Source: Pseudomonas frederiksbergensis (lineage in GTDB: Bacteria > Pseudomonadota > Gammaproteobacteria > Pseudomonadales > Pseudomonadaceae). Taken from it: a stretch of DNA of 64,000 bases. Below the pieces are notes generated by a model. The model worked only from the letters and a program-made list of their open reading frames with translations, had not been told where the DNA came from and made no database searches. The DNA lies in contig NZ_MOBM01000012.1 in the NCBI RefSeq assembly GCF_003732275.1, positions 669,008 to 733,007 on the forward strand, in the 5' to 3' direction. Positions 27,401-37,867 of this stretch are shown piece after piece. A program made the position numbers and the translations under genes. Every line of letters begins with the position of its first letter. Within the stretch, counting starts at the first letter, position 1.

Positions 27401-28843
27401 TCAAGCGACCCGATACCCAGGCCGGACAATCCTCATGCTCAACCCGCAGGTCAGAACAAACGGCACGACCATGGCAATCACCATCCCGACCACGAACATC
27501 GGAATGAACTGCGGAATGATCGAGATGAAACCGGGCAAGCCGCCGACACCGATTGCCGAAGCCTGGACCTTGTTCAGCGACAGGAAGATGCAGCCCATCG
27601 CCGAGCCGATCAGGGCCGCATAGAACGGAAACTTGTAGCGCAGGTTGACCCCGAACATGGCCGGCTCGGTGATGCCGAAGTAGGCAGAAATCGCCGAGGT
27701 CGAGGCCATGCTTTTGTCCCGCACACTGCGGGTCATGTAGAACACCGCCAGTGCCGCGCTACCCTGCGCAAGGTTCGACATGACGATCATCGGCCAGATG
27801 AAAGTGCCGCCCTGGGTGGAGATCAGTTGCAGGTCGACCGCGAGAAACATGTGGTGCATGCCGGTGATCACCAACGGTGCGTAGAGCAGCCCGAAAATCG
27901 CGCCGCCGACCATGGGCGCCAGGTCGAACAGGGCGACCACGCCTTCGGTGATGAGAATCCCCAGATGGCGGGTTACCGGGCCAATCACTGCCAGCGCCAG
28001 CACCCCGGTGACGACGATGGTGGTGATCGGCACCACCAGCAATTGCACCGCGTTAGGCACCCGCGCCCGCAGCCACTTTTCGATGACGCTCATCACATAG
28101 GCCGCCAGCAGGATCGGCAGGATTTGCCCCTGATAACCGACCTTCTCGATCTGAAACATACCGAGGATGTCGAAGTACGGCAGGCTCTGCCCCTCCAGCC
28201 CGGCCACCGCTTTGCCGTAGTTCCAGGCATTGAGCAGATCCGGGTGAACCAGCATCAGGCCAAGCACAATGCCGAGGATTTCGCTGCCGCCAAAACGCTT
28301 GGCCGCCGACCAGCCCACCAGCGCCGGGAGAAACACGAACGAGGTATTGGCCATCAGGTTGACCAGGCTCCAGAGCCCGTCAAGCTTGGGGTAGGCGTCC
28401 AGCAGGGTCTTGCCCTCGATGAACATGCCCTTGGCGCCGATCAGGTTGTTGATGCCCATCAACAGGCCGGCAATGATCAGCGCCGGGAGGATCGGCATGA
28501 ACACGTCGGAAAACACCCGCACCAATCGCTGCATCGGGTGGATCTTGTCAGCGCTTTTTTGTTTAACGTCGGCGATGGTCGAGGCGGCGAGACCGGTTTG
28601 CCGGCGCAGCTCGGCGTAGACCTTTTCCACTTCGCCGGGGCCGATCACCACCTGGAACAGGCCACCGGTAAAGAACGAACCCTTGACCAGATCGATCTGG
28701 TTCAGCGTGGCGCTGTCGACCAGTTTCGGGTCCTTGAGGGCCAGGCGCAGCCGTGTGACGCAATGCGCGGCCTGCTCGAGGTTGTCGCTGCCACCGAGGC
28801 TGTGCAACAGCTCAGAGGCGATATTCGGATAGTCGTGGCTCAT
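27401..28843 (-). CDS. treP: PTS trehalose permease, EIIBC
   Basis: A 480-residue protein. The EIIB domain (1 to about 90) has the phosphorylated Cys28 in AAHCVTRLRLALKD. The EIIC domain (about 105-480) has about ten membrane helices and the sugar-binding GITEPAMFGVNLRYKFPF loop. It imports trehalose as trehalose 6-phosphate. It has no EIIA domain, which the fused EIIA-HPr-EI protein encoded downstream can supply. The start at 28843 gives MSHDYPNIASELLHSLGG. It is divergent from treR across a double operator. Confidence 0.93.
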   Translation of the reverse strand: MSHDYPNIASELLHSLGGSDNLEQAAHCVTRLRLALKDPKLVDSATLNQIDLVKGSFFTGGLFQVVIGPGEVEKVYAELRRQTGLAASTIADVKQKSADKIHPMQRLVRVFSDVFMPILPALIIAGLLMGINNLIGAKGMFIEGKTLLDAYPKLDGLWSLVNLMANTSFVFLPALVGWSAAKRFGGSEILGIVLGLMLVHPDLLNAWNYGKAVAGLEGQSLPYFDILGMFQIEKVGYQGQILPILLAAYVMSVIEKWLRARVPNAVQLLVVPITTIVVTGVLALAVIGPVTRHLGILITEGVVALFDLAPMVGGAIFGLLYAPLVITGMHHMFLAVDLQLISTQGGTFIWPMIVMSNLAQGSAALAVFYMTRSVRDKSMASTSAISAYFGITEPAMFGVNLRYKFPFYAALIGSAMGCIFLSLNKVQASAIGVGGLPGFISIIPQFIPMFVVGMVIAMVVPFVLTCGLSMRIVRPGYRVA

Positions 28844-28897
28844 GCTTGTTCTTCCACTGTAGTTTTTTGTTATTGGCAGCACGCCGAAGCGGAAAGT

Positions 28898-28939
28898 ACT
28901 CGTCTGTACGAGTTATTGCAACAACTCGTACAGACGAGT
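28898..28939. promoter_or_regulatory. 42-bp double palindrome, probable tandem TreR operators
   Basis: Two 14-bp palindromes CTCGT-CTGT-ACGAG (28899-28912) and its mirrored copy CTCGT-ACAG-ACGAG (28925-28938) lie 26 bp apart centre to centre. Together they form one inverted repeat of 42 bp with a single mismatched pair and a central TTGCAA. The site lies 55 bp before treP and 141 bp before treR, as expected for a GntR/HutC-type repressor controlling both. Spacing of about two and a half helical turns implies opposite-face or looped dimers. Confidence 0.75.
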
Positions 28940-29080
28940 TTGATTTTGTTTACCCTGAACCCGACAGGCGGCGACATTTCCTACCTCCGAAGTCAAAGAA
29001 ACCCAAAGCCGCATGGACAAACCCCTACCCTGCCCTTAAGGTTCAAAACCTTGAGCACAGCGCGGCACAGAGCCATCCCC

Positions 29081-29785
29081 ATGAGTAAATACAACCAGAT
29101 CTACAGCGATCTGCTTGCCAGCATCACGACCGAACGTCTGGAGCGCGGCGCACGACTGCCTTCCGAAACCGAACTGATGGACAGCTATCAGGCCAGCCGC
29201 GGCACCGTGCGCAAGGCCATCGAGCAATTGCAGGAGCGCGGTTTCGCCCAGAAAGTCCATGGCAAAGGCACCTTCGTGCTGTCGACCAACCCGATCGAAT
29301 TTCAGCTCGGCGGCATCGTCAGCTTCCAGGAAACCTACCCACGACTGGGCAATGACGTCAGCACCGAGGTGGTCGAATTCGCACAAATACCCCTCGAAGG
29401 CCCACTGCTCGAACACATCAAGGCCAAAGAAGGCAGCCTGATCACACGAATCAAGCGAGTGCGGCGGATCGACGGCAAACGGGTGATCCTCGACATCAAC
29501 CATTTCGTCAGCGACGTGATTCCCGGCCTGTCCCGCGATATCGCCGAACAATCGATCTACGCCTTCATCGAGCAGACCCTGCAACTGCAAATCGCCTACG
29601 CCCAACGAACTATCGAAGCCGTACCGTGCAGCAAGGATGATCAGCAGCATCTGGACCTGGACGGCCAGAGTCATGTGATTGTGGTTAGCAACCAGACTTT
29701 TTTGCAGGATGGACGGCAGTTCGAATACACCCAATCGCGTCATACGCTGGACAAGTTCTATTTTTCCGATGTGGCGCGGCGTTGA
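29081..29785 (+). CDS. treR: GntR/HutC-family trehalose operon repressor
   Basis: A 234-residue regulator. The N-terminal winged helix (about 5-75) includes RLPSETELMDSYQASRGTVRKAIEQL and the wing GFAQKVHGKGTFV. The C-terminal UTRA ligand domain (about 90-234) includes GSLITRIKRVRRIDGKRVILDINHF and ends with an aromatic-rich HTLDKFYFSDVARR. HutC-type TreR proteins sense trehalose 6-phosphate. The ATG at 29081 was chosen because it gives MSKYNQIYSDLLASI; the much longer frame upstream is antisense to treP and treC. Divergent from treP with shared operators. Confidence 0.93.
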   Translation: MSKYNQIYSDLLASITTERLERGARLPSETELMDSYQASRGTVRKAIEQLQERGFAQKVHGKGTFVLSTNPIEFQLGGIVSFQETYPRLGNDVSTEVVEFAQIPLEGPLLEHIKAKEGSLITRIKRVRRIDGKRVILDINHFVSDVIPGLSRDIAEQSIYAFIEQTLQLQIAYAQRTIEAVPCSKDDQQHLDLDGQSHVIVVSNQTFLQDGRQFEYTQSRHTLDKFYFSDVARR

Positions 29786-29884
29786 GCTACACGATTCAGC
29801 TTCGGATGTGGGCATAACTATGTAGTGCACTTGCCTTGCGTAAACAGGTCATGTTTGCCGCCTGTTTCTCAAGGAGAAGAACGC

Positions 29885-32854
29885 ATGACATCGACCGAAA
29901 ACCGCCAGCTGCCGAATGCGGCAGACAAGGCCATCCTCAAATCCATTGCCACCCAGGTGGTGCTCAACTGCCCGAGCCTGCAGGACACCGCTCACGAACT
30001 CGCCACCGACTTGTTGAAGAAGCTTGGCGTGGCGGATCTCGACCCGGATCACGTGTACTACCACCGGTTCAAAACCGCCCAAAGCAACTCGCGGACTTTT
30101 ACCGGCTGGGAGCACACCTTTGAAAAGCCCTATGAATCGCTGACCTTGACGCAACTGGTGATCCACCGTTTTCGTGCCACGGATCAGGACAATGCCGACC
30201 TGCTGGATCTTTACGGCGGCTTTTACTCGGCCGGCCCGCAAACCGATATCTTTGACGAGCGCAATGAAGTTCGTCTGCATGGCAGCGAAGTGCTGAAGGA
30301 CTTCTGGGGCATTAACTTCAGCGACCTCTATCGCAATAAGCTGCATGCATTCTGGACAGATTACTCAGACGATTTCCGCACCCTGGCCAAAGGCAGTTTT
30401 CTGAGTAAAGCCATTGAGGCTCGCGAGAACGGTCAGTTGAGTGTTGTTGATTTTCAGTCAGTGCTCACGGCTGTCATCGGCTCTCTGTCGTGGCCCGTCA
30501 GTTTGCAAACTTTGAAAACCGAAACCTTGAGCGGCGCCGGCCTGCGAGTCTGCGCACTGGATATTGCCGGTCATGTTGCCACCGACATTTTGCGAATCGT
30601 CGACAGCAACGGCCGACAGATACTTTACGTTCCCGGGCAAACCCAGGCTTTCCAGGTACTCGAAACCCCTACGGACATGCATTGGTGGATGCTGGGTCAG
30701 ATGAACGATCCATTCAACCGTCAGACGTTCCTGAATCATTTTGCGCTGGCTGACCGCCAGGAAATAAATCAAAACATAACCGACCTGATGGATCGACTGG
30801 TGAGCACCTGGGGTCGCGGGGATCACCATTTGATCAACCAGAAAGACCAGCTCGTGACAGGGGATGCATTCACCTGGCTGCGCAACGCGGCAAGGACCGC
30901 AATGTCTGCCGAGGCCGACCTGTCGTTGACCTCTAATGGCGACCTGCGCAAACGGTTATGGATTGGCTACCTGAGCGCAGGCTTGAAGGTATTTGGGCCA
31001 ATGGCTGTGGTTGGCTGGCCCGTCGCCTTGCCGGTGATCGGCGCCAGCCTTGCCAACATGGGGCTCAACGTCGACCAGGCAGTCAATGGCAAGACGTCCT
31101 CCGAACGCAAGGCCGGGGTAATCGGCGCGGTCTTGAGTGCCATTGATGCGCTCTTCAATCTGCCATTTCTCAAAGGGGCGGGCAGCCTGGCTGAAGGCGG
31201 TGCTGAAGCGGGCGAAGCCATCGAATCGGTTGTGTATGAAGAAACGGCCCCCGAAACAGATATCACCAACGAAACGGGAGCAGCAGGGCCTTTGCTGGAA
31301 GATATTTCGCCCGGTCTGTCCGAGTACGGACAGCGTCCTCCGGTGCCGAATAACTGGCAAGCCAATGAATTGCTCGAAGGCGAAACACCCAACCGCGAAA
31401 TCGGGAAGTTCCAGGGGATCTATCAACTGCAGTCGAACCCGTCGACTGCAATCATGATGAACGACACCGCCTATTACGTACGCTATGAAAATAACGTCAA
31501 CGGACCAGGCCATTGGGCAATCATCAATCCGGAAAACCCAGACGCCTTTGCGGAGTCGATTCCCGTGCGCCTGACTGAAGAAGGTCTTTGGGAAACGGTG
31601 CCTCGAAACGGCCTCGTGGGCGGCGGAAAAGCTGCCACCACCGGCACGCCCCCGCCCCGGTTGTCGACTTATGATGTCCCCCTGCAACTCAGGGACGTTT
31701 TGACCAATGCTGCGCAAGGCTTAGAAGACCGGGCCCTGATGGATGTTTTTGACTCCATGAGCGAGGTCGATCCCTACAGGGATTTCAAGGCCATCAGGAA
31801 GCGGCTTTATCAGGATGCCAGCCAATTTTACGAAAACCCTCAGCTACCCCCGAGGCCACCGGTGCCCCTACTGGCAGCGGCCTCCGACGGTGAAACCATT
31901 ATCCAAACCGTCCTTGAAGACGCCCGCGGCCTGGTCGTCGGCGAAAGCCATAGCGAAATCGGCAGTAAACAGTTCCTCATCGACAACATGGACACATTAG
32001 CTCGAAGAAACGTTAAAACACTTTATATGGAGCACTTGCTGACAGACTTCCACCAAGTGGATCTGGACTTTTTCTTCGAAAACAAAGTGATGCCTGCATC
32101 GCTTGAAAAGTATCTCAACGGCCTCGACGCCGGCCAAATGACCGATCCGCTAAAACGTTACACATTTCTGGAAGTCGTCAGGGCGGCAAACAAAAGCGGG
32201 GTCAGGGTCCAGGCAATCGATTGCATGGCCAGCTACCGGCTGACCGGCATGAGGGTTGCCTCAAGCGAATCTCGCACCGCTAGTACAGCGCGCCAGAAAA
32301 TGATGAACTTCTACGCCAGAGAGGTTATACGTGCCGACCAGGCGGCCCAGGGTGCGCACAAATGGGTTGCACTGATGGGGAACAGTCATGCCAACACCTT
32401 TGAAGGTGTCGCGGGCGTCAGTGAGATGGAAGAAGCCATCGGCATACGGATTGAGGATGTCGCCGAAGGTACTTCAAAGGGTATTGAAGTCGATCCAGGC
32501 AGAACATTGCTGGACGGAAATATCGGTTCATCATCGAGCAGGGTTAAAAGCGACCTGCTGTTGCAAGTCGAAATACCATGGGCAGCACGAACGATGCCCG
32601 AGATTGAAAATCTTCTAAGCAGTCCTGGTACGTACACGTTGAAGCAGGAGCCACGGAGCCTCTTTCTTGTACATCGCAGCAAAGACAATTCAATCGTACG
32701 AACAGCCATCGAAGAAACGGGCGGGCGTTATTACATTGAGCGTCCCTCCTGGGGGTCCATGAACAGCCAACGCTTTAACAGCATACCGGCCCTCCTGAAA
32801 GGTCTCGACCAAATGGGAATGAAACTGGCGGGCTGGTCAAAACCCTTGCTGTAA
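29885..32854 (+). CDS. Large toxin-like protein with putative EreA/ChaN-type C-terminal domain
   Basis: A 989-residue protein with a good ribosome binding site (AAGGAGAAG). The N-terminal 350 residues are helical and polar, resembling N-terminal domains of Pseudomonas dermonecrotic or Mcf-like toxins (DUF6543-type). Residues about 358-440 have hydrophobic stretches (LWIGYLSAGLKVFG, VALPVIGASLANM, GVIGAVLSAIDALF) that could insert into membrane. After a proline-rich linker a C-terminal domain shows spaced motifs: VVGESHSE (His689), YMEH (716-717), QAIDC (Asp779) and MGNSH (His835). This is the pattern of the EreA/ChaN/TIKI superfamily, also found in toxins. It has no signal peptide, no linked immunity or secretion gene, and lies alone between treR and guaA. 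The function is inferred. Confidence 0.65.
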   Translation: MTSTENRQLPNAADKAILKSIATQVVLNCPSLQDTAHELATDLLKKLGVADLDPDHVYYHRFKTAQSNSRTFTGWEHTFEKPYESLTLTQLVIHRFRATDQDNADLLDLYGGFYSAGPQTDIFDERNEVRLHGSEVLKDFWGINFSDLYRNKLHAFWTDYSDDFRTLAKGSFLSKAIEARENGQLSVVDFQSVLTAVIGSLSWPVSLQTLKTETLSGAGLRVCALDIAGHVATDILRIVDSNGRQILYVPGQTQAFQVLETPTDMHWWMLGQMNDPFNRQTFLNHFALADRQEINQNITDLMDRLVSTWGRGDHHLINQKDQLVTGDAFTWLRNAARTAMSAEADLSLTSNGDLRKRLWIGYLSAGLKVFGPMAVVGWPVALPVIGASLANMGLNVDQAVNGKTSSERKAGVIGAVLSAIDALFNLPFLKGAGSLAEGGAEAGEAIESVVYEETAPETDITNETGAAGPLLEDISPGLSEYGQRPPVPNNWQANELLEGETPNREIGKFQGIYQLQSNPSTAIMMNDTAYYVRYENNVNGPGHWAIINPENPDAFAESIPVRLTEEGLWETVPRNGLVGGGKAATTGTPPPRLSTYDVPLQLRDVLTNAAQGLEDRALMDVFDSMSEVDPYRDFKAIRKRLYQDASQFYENPQLPPRPPVPLLAAASDGETIIQTVLEDARGLVVGESHSEIGSKQFLIDNMDTLARRNVKTLYMEHLLTDFHQVDLDFFFENKVMPASLEKYLNGLDAGQMTDPLKRYTFLEVVRAANKSGVRVQAIDCMASYRLTGMRVASSESRTASTARQKMMNFYAREVIRADQAAQGAHKWVALMGNSHANTFEGVAGVSEMEEAIGIRIEDVAEGTSKGIEVDPGRTLLDGNIGSSSSRVKSDLLLQVEIPWAARTMPEIENLLSSPGTYTLKQEPRSLFLVHRSKDNSIVRTAIEETGGRYYIERPSWGSMNSQRFNSIPALLKGLDQMGMKLAGWSKPLL

Positions 32855-32865
32855 CCACAAACAAA

Positions 32866-32898
32866 AAGGCCGTGTGAAATTGAATTTCACACGGCCTT
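32866..32898. terminator. Long-stem terminator between toxin-like gene and guaA
   Basis: AAGGCCGTGTGAAATT (32866-32881) is perfectly complementary to 32883-32898. Reading the minus strand, the stem is followed by TTTTTGT, so it is mainly the guaA terminator. It also lies 12 bp after the toxin-like stop and may act in both directions. Confidence 0.9.
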
Positions 32899-32930
32899 CC
32901 AGTTGTTACGGACGATCCATCAGACCGGGA

Positions 32931-34508
32931 TTATTCCCACTCAATCGTCGCTGGCGGCTTGCTCGACACGTCATAAGTGACGCGGGAGATGCCTTCGATT
33001 TCATTGATGATCCGGCCGCTGACAGTTTCCAGCAGCTCGTAAGGCAGGTGTGCCCAACGCGCGGTCATGAAGTCGATGGTTTCCACGGCACGCAGGGCAA
33101 CGACCCAGGCGTAACGACGGCCATCGCCAACCACGCCAACCGATTTCACCGGCTGGAACACCACGAAAGCCTGGCTGACCTTGTGGTACCAGTCGGCCTT
33201 GCGCAGTTCTTCGATGAAGATGTGGTCGGCGCGACGCAGCAGGTCGGCGTATTCCTTCTTCACTTCACCGAGGATCCGCACACCCAGGCCCGGGCCCGGG
33301 AACGGGTGACGGTAGACCATGTCGTACGGCAGGCCGAGTTCCAGGCCCAGACGACGGACTTCGTCCTTGAACAGCTCGCGCAGCGGTTCAACCAGCTTGA
33401 GGTTCATTTCTTCCGGCAGGCCGCCCACGTTGTGGTGCGACTTGATCACGTGAGCCTTGCCGCTTTTCGCGCCAGCCGACTCGATCACGTCCGGGTAGAT
33501 GGTGCCTTGGGCGAGGTACTTGATGTTATCCAGTTTGTTGGACTGGGCATCGAAAACGTCGATGAAGGTACGGCCGATGATCTTGCGCTTCTTCTCCGGG
33601 TCGCTTTCGCCTGCCAGATTGTCGAGGAACTGGTCTTCGGCATTGGCGCGAATCACCTTGACGCCCATGTTCTCGGCGAACATGGCCATCACTTGCTCGC
33701 CTTCGTGCAGGCGCAGCAGACCGTTGTCGACGAAGACGCAGGTCAACTGGTCGCCGATGGCCTTGTGCAGCAACGCAGCAACCACCGAGGAGTCAACGCC
33801 GCCGGACAGGCCGAGCAATACGTTGTCGGTGCCAACCTGGGCGCGGACCTGGGCGATGGCGTCTTCAGCAATCTTCGAAGGTGTCCACAGGGCTTCGCAG
33901 CCGCAGATGTCGAGGATGAAGCGCGAGAGGATGCGACCGCCCTGCTTGGTGTGGGTCACTTCCGGGTGGAACTGCACGCCGTAGTAGCCGCGAGCATCGT
34001 TGAACATGCCGGCAATCGGGCAGCTCGGGGTGCTGGCCAGGATGTGGAAGTCTTCCGGCATCTTGGTGACCTTGTCACCGTGGCTCATCCACACGTCGAG
34101 GCCGAACAGGCCGTCGGCGTCGATGTGGTCTTCGATGCCATCGAGCAGACGGCTCTTGCCGACCACGTCAACGCGGGCATAACCGAACTCACGCAGCTCG
34201 GAACCTTCGACCTTGCCACCCAGCTGTTCAGCCATGGTCTGCATGCCGTAGCAGATACCGAAGACCGGTACGCCCAGGTCAAACACCGCTTGCGGGCAGC
34301 GCGGGCTATCGGCTACATGCACGGACTCGGGGCCGCCGGCGAGAATGACGCCTTTTGGAGCGAATTCGCGAATCGCTTCGTCGTCCATGTCGAACGGATG
34401 CAGTTCGCAGTACACGCCGATTTCACGCACGCGGCGGGCAATCAGCTGGGTGTACTGGGAACCGAAGTCGAGGATCAGGATGCGGTGGGCGTGAATGTCG
34501 AGGGCCAT
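32931..34508 (-). CDS. guaA: GMP synthase (glutamine-hydrolysing)
   Basis: A 525-residue enzyme converting XMP to GMP. The N-terminal class I glutamine amidotransferase domain has [12 protein letters not shown] (Cys nucleophile) and FHPEVTHT. The ATP pyrophosphatase domain has the P-loop [11 protein letters not shown]. The C-terminal dimerisation domain ends PPATIEWE, the invariant GuaA end. It lies 93 bp after guaB on the same strand; both catalyse consecutive steps. Confidence 0.98.
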   Translation of the reverse strand: MALDIHAHRILILDFGSQYTQLIARRVREIGVYCELHPFDMDDEAIREFAPKGVILAGGPESVHVADSPRCPQAVFDLGVPVFGICYGMQTMAEQLGGKVEGSELREFGYARVDVVGKSRLLDGIEDHIDADGLFGLDVWMSHGDKVTKMPEDFHILASTPSCPIAGMFNDARGYYGVQFHPEVTHTKQGGRILSRFILDICGCEALWTPSKIAEDAIAQVRAQVGTDNVLLGLSGGVDSSVVAALLHKAIGDQLTCVFVDNGLLRLHEGEQVMAMFAENMGVKVIRANAEDQFLDNLAGESDPEKKRKIIGRTFIDVFDAQSNKLDNIKYLAQGTIYPDVIESAGAKSGKAHVIKSHHNVGGLPEEMNLKLVEPLRELFKDEVRRLGLELGLPYDMVYRHPFPGPGLGVRILGEVKKEYADLLRRADHIFIEELRKADWYHKVSQAFVVFQPVKSVGVVGDGRRYAWVVALRAVETIDFMTARWAHLPYELLETVSGRIINEIEGISRVTYDVSSKPPATIEWE

Positions 34509-34601
34509 GTGGTCAGTCTCGTCTATGCAGTTCGGTGAAGAGAATCAGAAACAACTCGGGGCTGAAAACAGCCCCGGTTACTTAACTTATTGCTGGAAGC
34601 C

Positions 34602-36149
<1,548 letters not shown>

Positions 36150-36190
36150 CTATTATTGGCATTACTGACATACGGAAAAACAACGTCCCT

Positions 36191-36273
36191 GTAGGAGCTG
36201 CCGAAGGCTGCGATCTTTTGACTTTGATTTTCAAAAACAAGATCAAAAGATCGCAGCCTGCGGCAGCTCCTAC
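36191..36273. repeat. REPIN, family B
   Basis: Inverted REPs 36191-36215 and 36249-36273 (one base change in the second arm) with extended TTTTGA/TCAAAA pairing. Located upstream of guaB. Confidence 0.92.
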
Positions 36274-36287
36274 AAAGGCGTCGGCGT

Positions 36288-36836
36288 TCAGAGTTCGACT
36301 TTGACCCAGCTCACGGGTTGATCCAGCCAATCGGCAAATTCATCGATAAAGCTCTGTTTGAACCCGGCCTCGAGCCAGTTGTTGAAGATGAAACCCAGGT
36401 TGGAAAAGCCGCATTCCTGCAAGAACAGAAATCCGTTGATGTCGTCTTCATGCCCGCATTCAGGGCAGGTGAAGTTATCGGTGCGACCCGGCATCCACTC
36501 TTCCAGGCTTTCGAACAGCGCTTCACCGATTTCCTTGCGACACTCGGCGCAGCCGGCTTCTTCGAGAAACCCCTTGGCCGGTGTATAGATGCAGCGCTTG
36601 GTGATGATCTCCAGACCATTGACCGGCTCGCCGAACGGCAGCGCATCAGGGTGCAGGACCACGGCACGGGCACCGTCGGCGATGGCGTGGGCCATACGAT
36701 TGCCGGTCCGGCCACAGGTGGTCAGTTCTTCTTTAATGATGTTCTTGCGCACCAGCCAACGCACGACCGCCCGGGCCCGGGGTTCGTGTACCGGCAGGGT
36801 GGAGATTTTCGGGACGATGATGCTTTGGGAATTCAT
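36288..36836 (-). CDS. Conserved hypothetical protein with zinc-ribbon cysteines
   Basis: A 182-residue soluble protein. The N-terminal half looks like a small winged-helix or helical domain (ARAVVRWLVRKNIIKEELTTCGRTGNRMAHAIADGARAVV). Then come two CxxC pairs, CAEC (96-99) and CPEC (124-127) in NFTCPECGHEDDINGF, spaced as in a zinc ribbon. The C-terminus is acidic and aromatic (FIFNNWLEAGFKQSFIDEFADWL). Pseudomonas genomes often label such genes 'sugar ABC transporter ATPase', but no Walker motif is present, so that name is unsupported. Function unknown. It lies on the guaB strand but is separated from it by a REPIN. Confidence 0.65.
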   Translation of the reverse strand: MNSQSIIVPKISTLPVHEPRARAVVRWLVRKNIIKEELTTCGRTGNRMAHAIADGARAVVLHPDALPFGEPVNGLEIITKRCIYTPAKGFLEEAGCAECRKEIGEALFESLEEWMPGRTDNFTCPECGHEDDINGFLFLQECGFSNLGFIFNNWLEAGFKQSFIDEFADWLDQPVSWVKVEL

Positions 36837-36871
36837 GGTGCAAGCCTACAAATGCTGAATGATCCACCCTT

Positions 36872-36959
36872 GTGGGAGCGAGCCTGCTCGCGATGAGGCC
36901 ATTGCAGCCAACATTGTTGTTGCCTGACCCACCGACATCGCGAGCAGGCTCGCTCCCAC
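36872..36959. repeat. REPIN, family A
   Basis: Inverted REPs 36872-36893 and 36938-36959, between two minus-strand genes. The spacer has the AACATTGTTGTTGCCTGACCC type sequence. Confidence 0.9.
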
Positions 36960-36999
36960 AGGATTTGCGGCCGGCAGCTTAATCCCTGACGAAATCCGG

Positions 37000-37767
37000 T
37001 CAAGTACTCAAATAGCGCCCGATCAAGGCAATCCCGCTGGCCAGCACCAGCCAGGTCACCAGCCGCACGAATGCCTCGCGGGACAATTTCATGATCAACC
37101 GCCGACCGATCCACAACCCCAGCGCCATTGCTGGCAACAAACACAACGCCAATACCAACAAGGGTAGCTCGGCATACACACCGGCGATGGCAAACAGGCT
37201 TAAACGCACCACGGTGCTGCAACTGATCAACGCACTCTGGGTTGCCCGGGCCGCATCCTTGGGCAACCGACTGTTCAAATAGATTGCATATAAAAAGCCG
37301 CCACTGCCAAACAGCGCCCCGAACATCCCGCCCACGGTGCCCATCGGCACCGCCCACCCGGCGGACAATTGCCCCGGACGGGTTTTAATCCACAGGCTGT
37401 AAATCGCATAGGCGCTGATAAACAACCCCATCAACAGCAGCAAAACATCGGATTTCAGGTTCAGCAGAAAAATCACTCCCAACGTGCAGCCCACCGCCAT
37501 GCATGGCAGCAGCCGCAGCAATTCGGGCCTCGCCACATCCCGTCGCGAGGGCAGCAGATTGCCGAACGCCGCGACGAAATCCAGCAACACCAACAGCGGC
37601 ACGATTTTCGACAGTGGCATGAACAAGATCAGAATCGGCCCGGCCACCAGCGCGGTACCAAAACCGGCGATGCCGAACACGATGTAGGCCAGGGCAACGC
37701 CCAACCCGATCACCAGCCAATCCACCGCATCCCACGGCCATTGGTTTAACAACTCCAGCACACTCAT
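37000..37767 (-). CDS. TauE/SafE (TSUP) family permease
   Basis: A 255-residue membrane protein with about seven to eight helices. It has the TSUP repeats VFGIAGFGTALVAGPILILFMPL near the N-terminus and GTVGGMFGALFGSGGFLYAIYL in the second half, each with the Gly-rich re-entrant pattern of the family. TSUP proteins export or import sulfite, sulfoacetate and related anions; the substrate here is not predictable. It is divergent from a LysR-type regulator that may control it, with a 100-bp gap. The ATG at 37767 is preferred over a GTG two codons upstream. Confidence 0.85.
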   Translation of the reverse strand: MSVLELLNQWPWDAVDWLVIGLGVALAYIVFGIAGFGTALVAGPILILFMPLSKIVPLLVLLDFVAAFGNLLPSRRDVARPELLRLLPCMAVGCTLGVIFLLNLKSDVLLLLMGLFISAYAIYSLWIKTRPGQLSAGWAVPMGTVGGMFGALFGSGGFLYAIYLNSRLPKDAARATQSALISCSTVVRLSLFAIAGVYAELPLLVLALCLLPAMALGLWIGRRLIMKLSREAFVRLVTWLVLASGIALIGRYLST

Positions 37768-37867
37768 CGTCACGGCTTCCTTTAATTCCTGTGATGACTT
37801 TAGCCAGCGCCGAGCGTTGCGACTAATATCTTCAATGTCGACTACCCATCTCGAAAAGGCATGCCTT

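Noticed and set aside
26579..29785. A 1068-codon plus-strand frame ending with the treR sequence
   Set aside because: Its first 2.5 kb is antisense to treC and treP, which have full conserved motifs. Only the last 234 codons (treR) are real.
36288..36836. The idea that this gene encodes a sugar ABC transporter ATPase
   Set aside because: No Walker A, Walker B or ABC signature; only cysteine pairs of a zinc ribbon.
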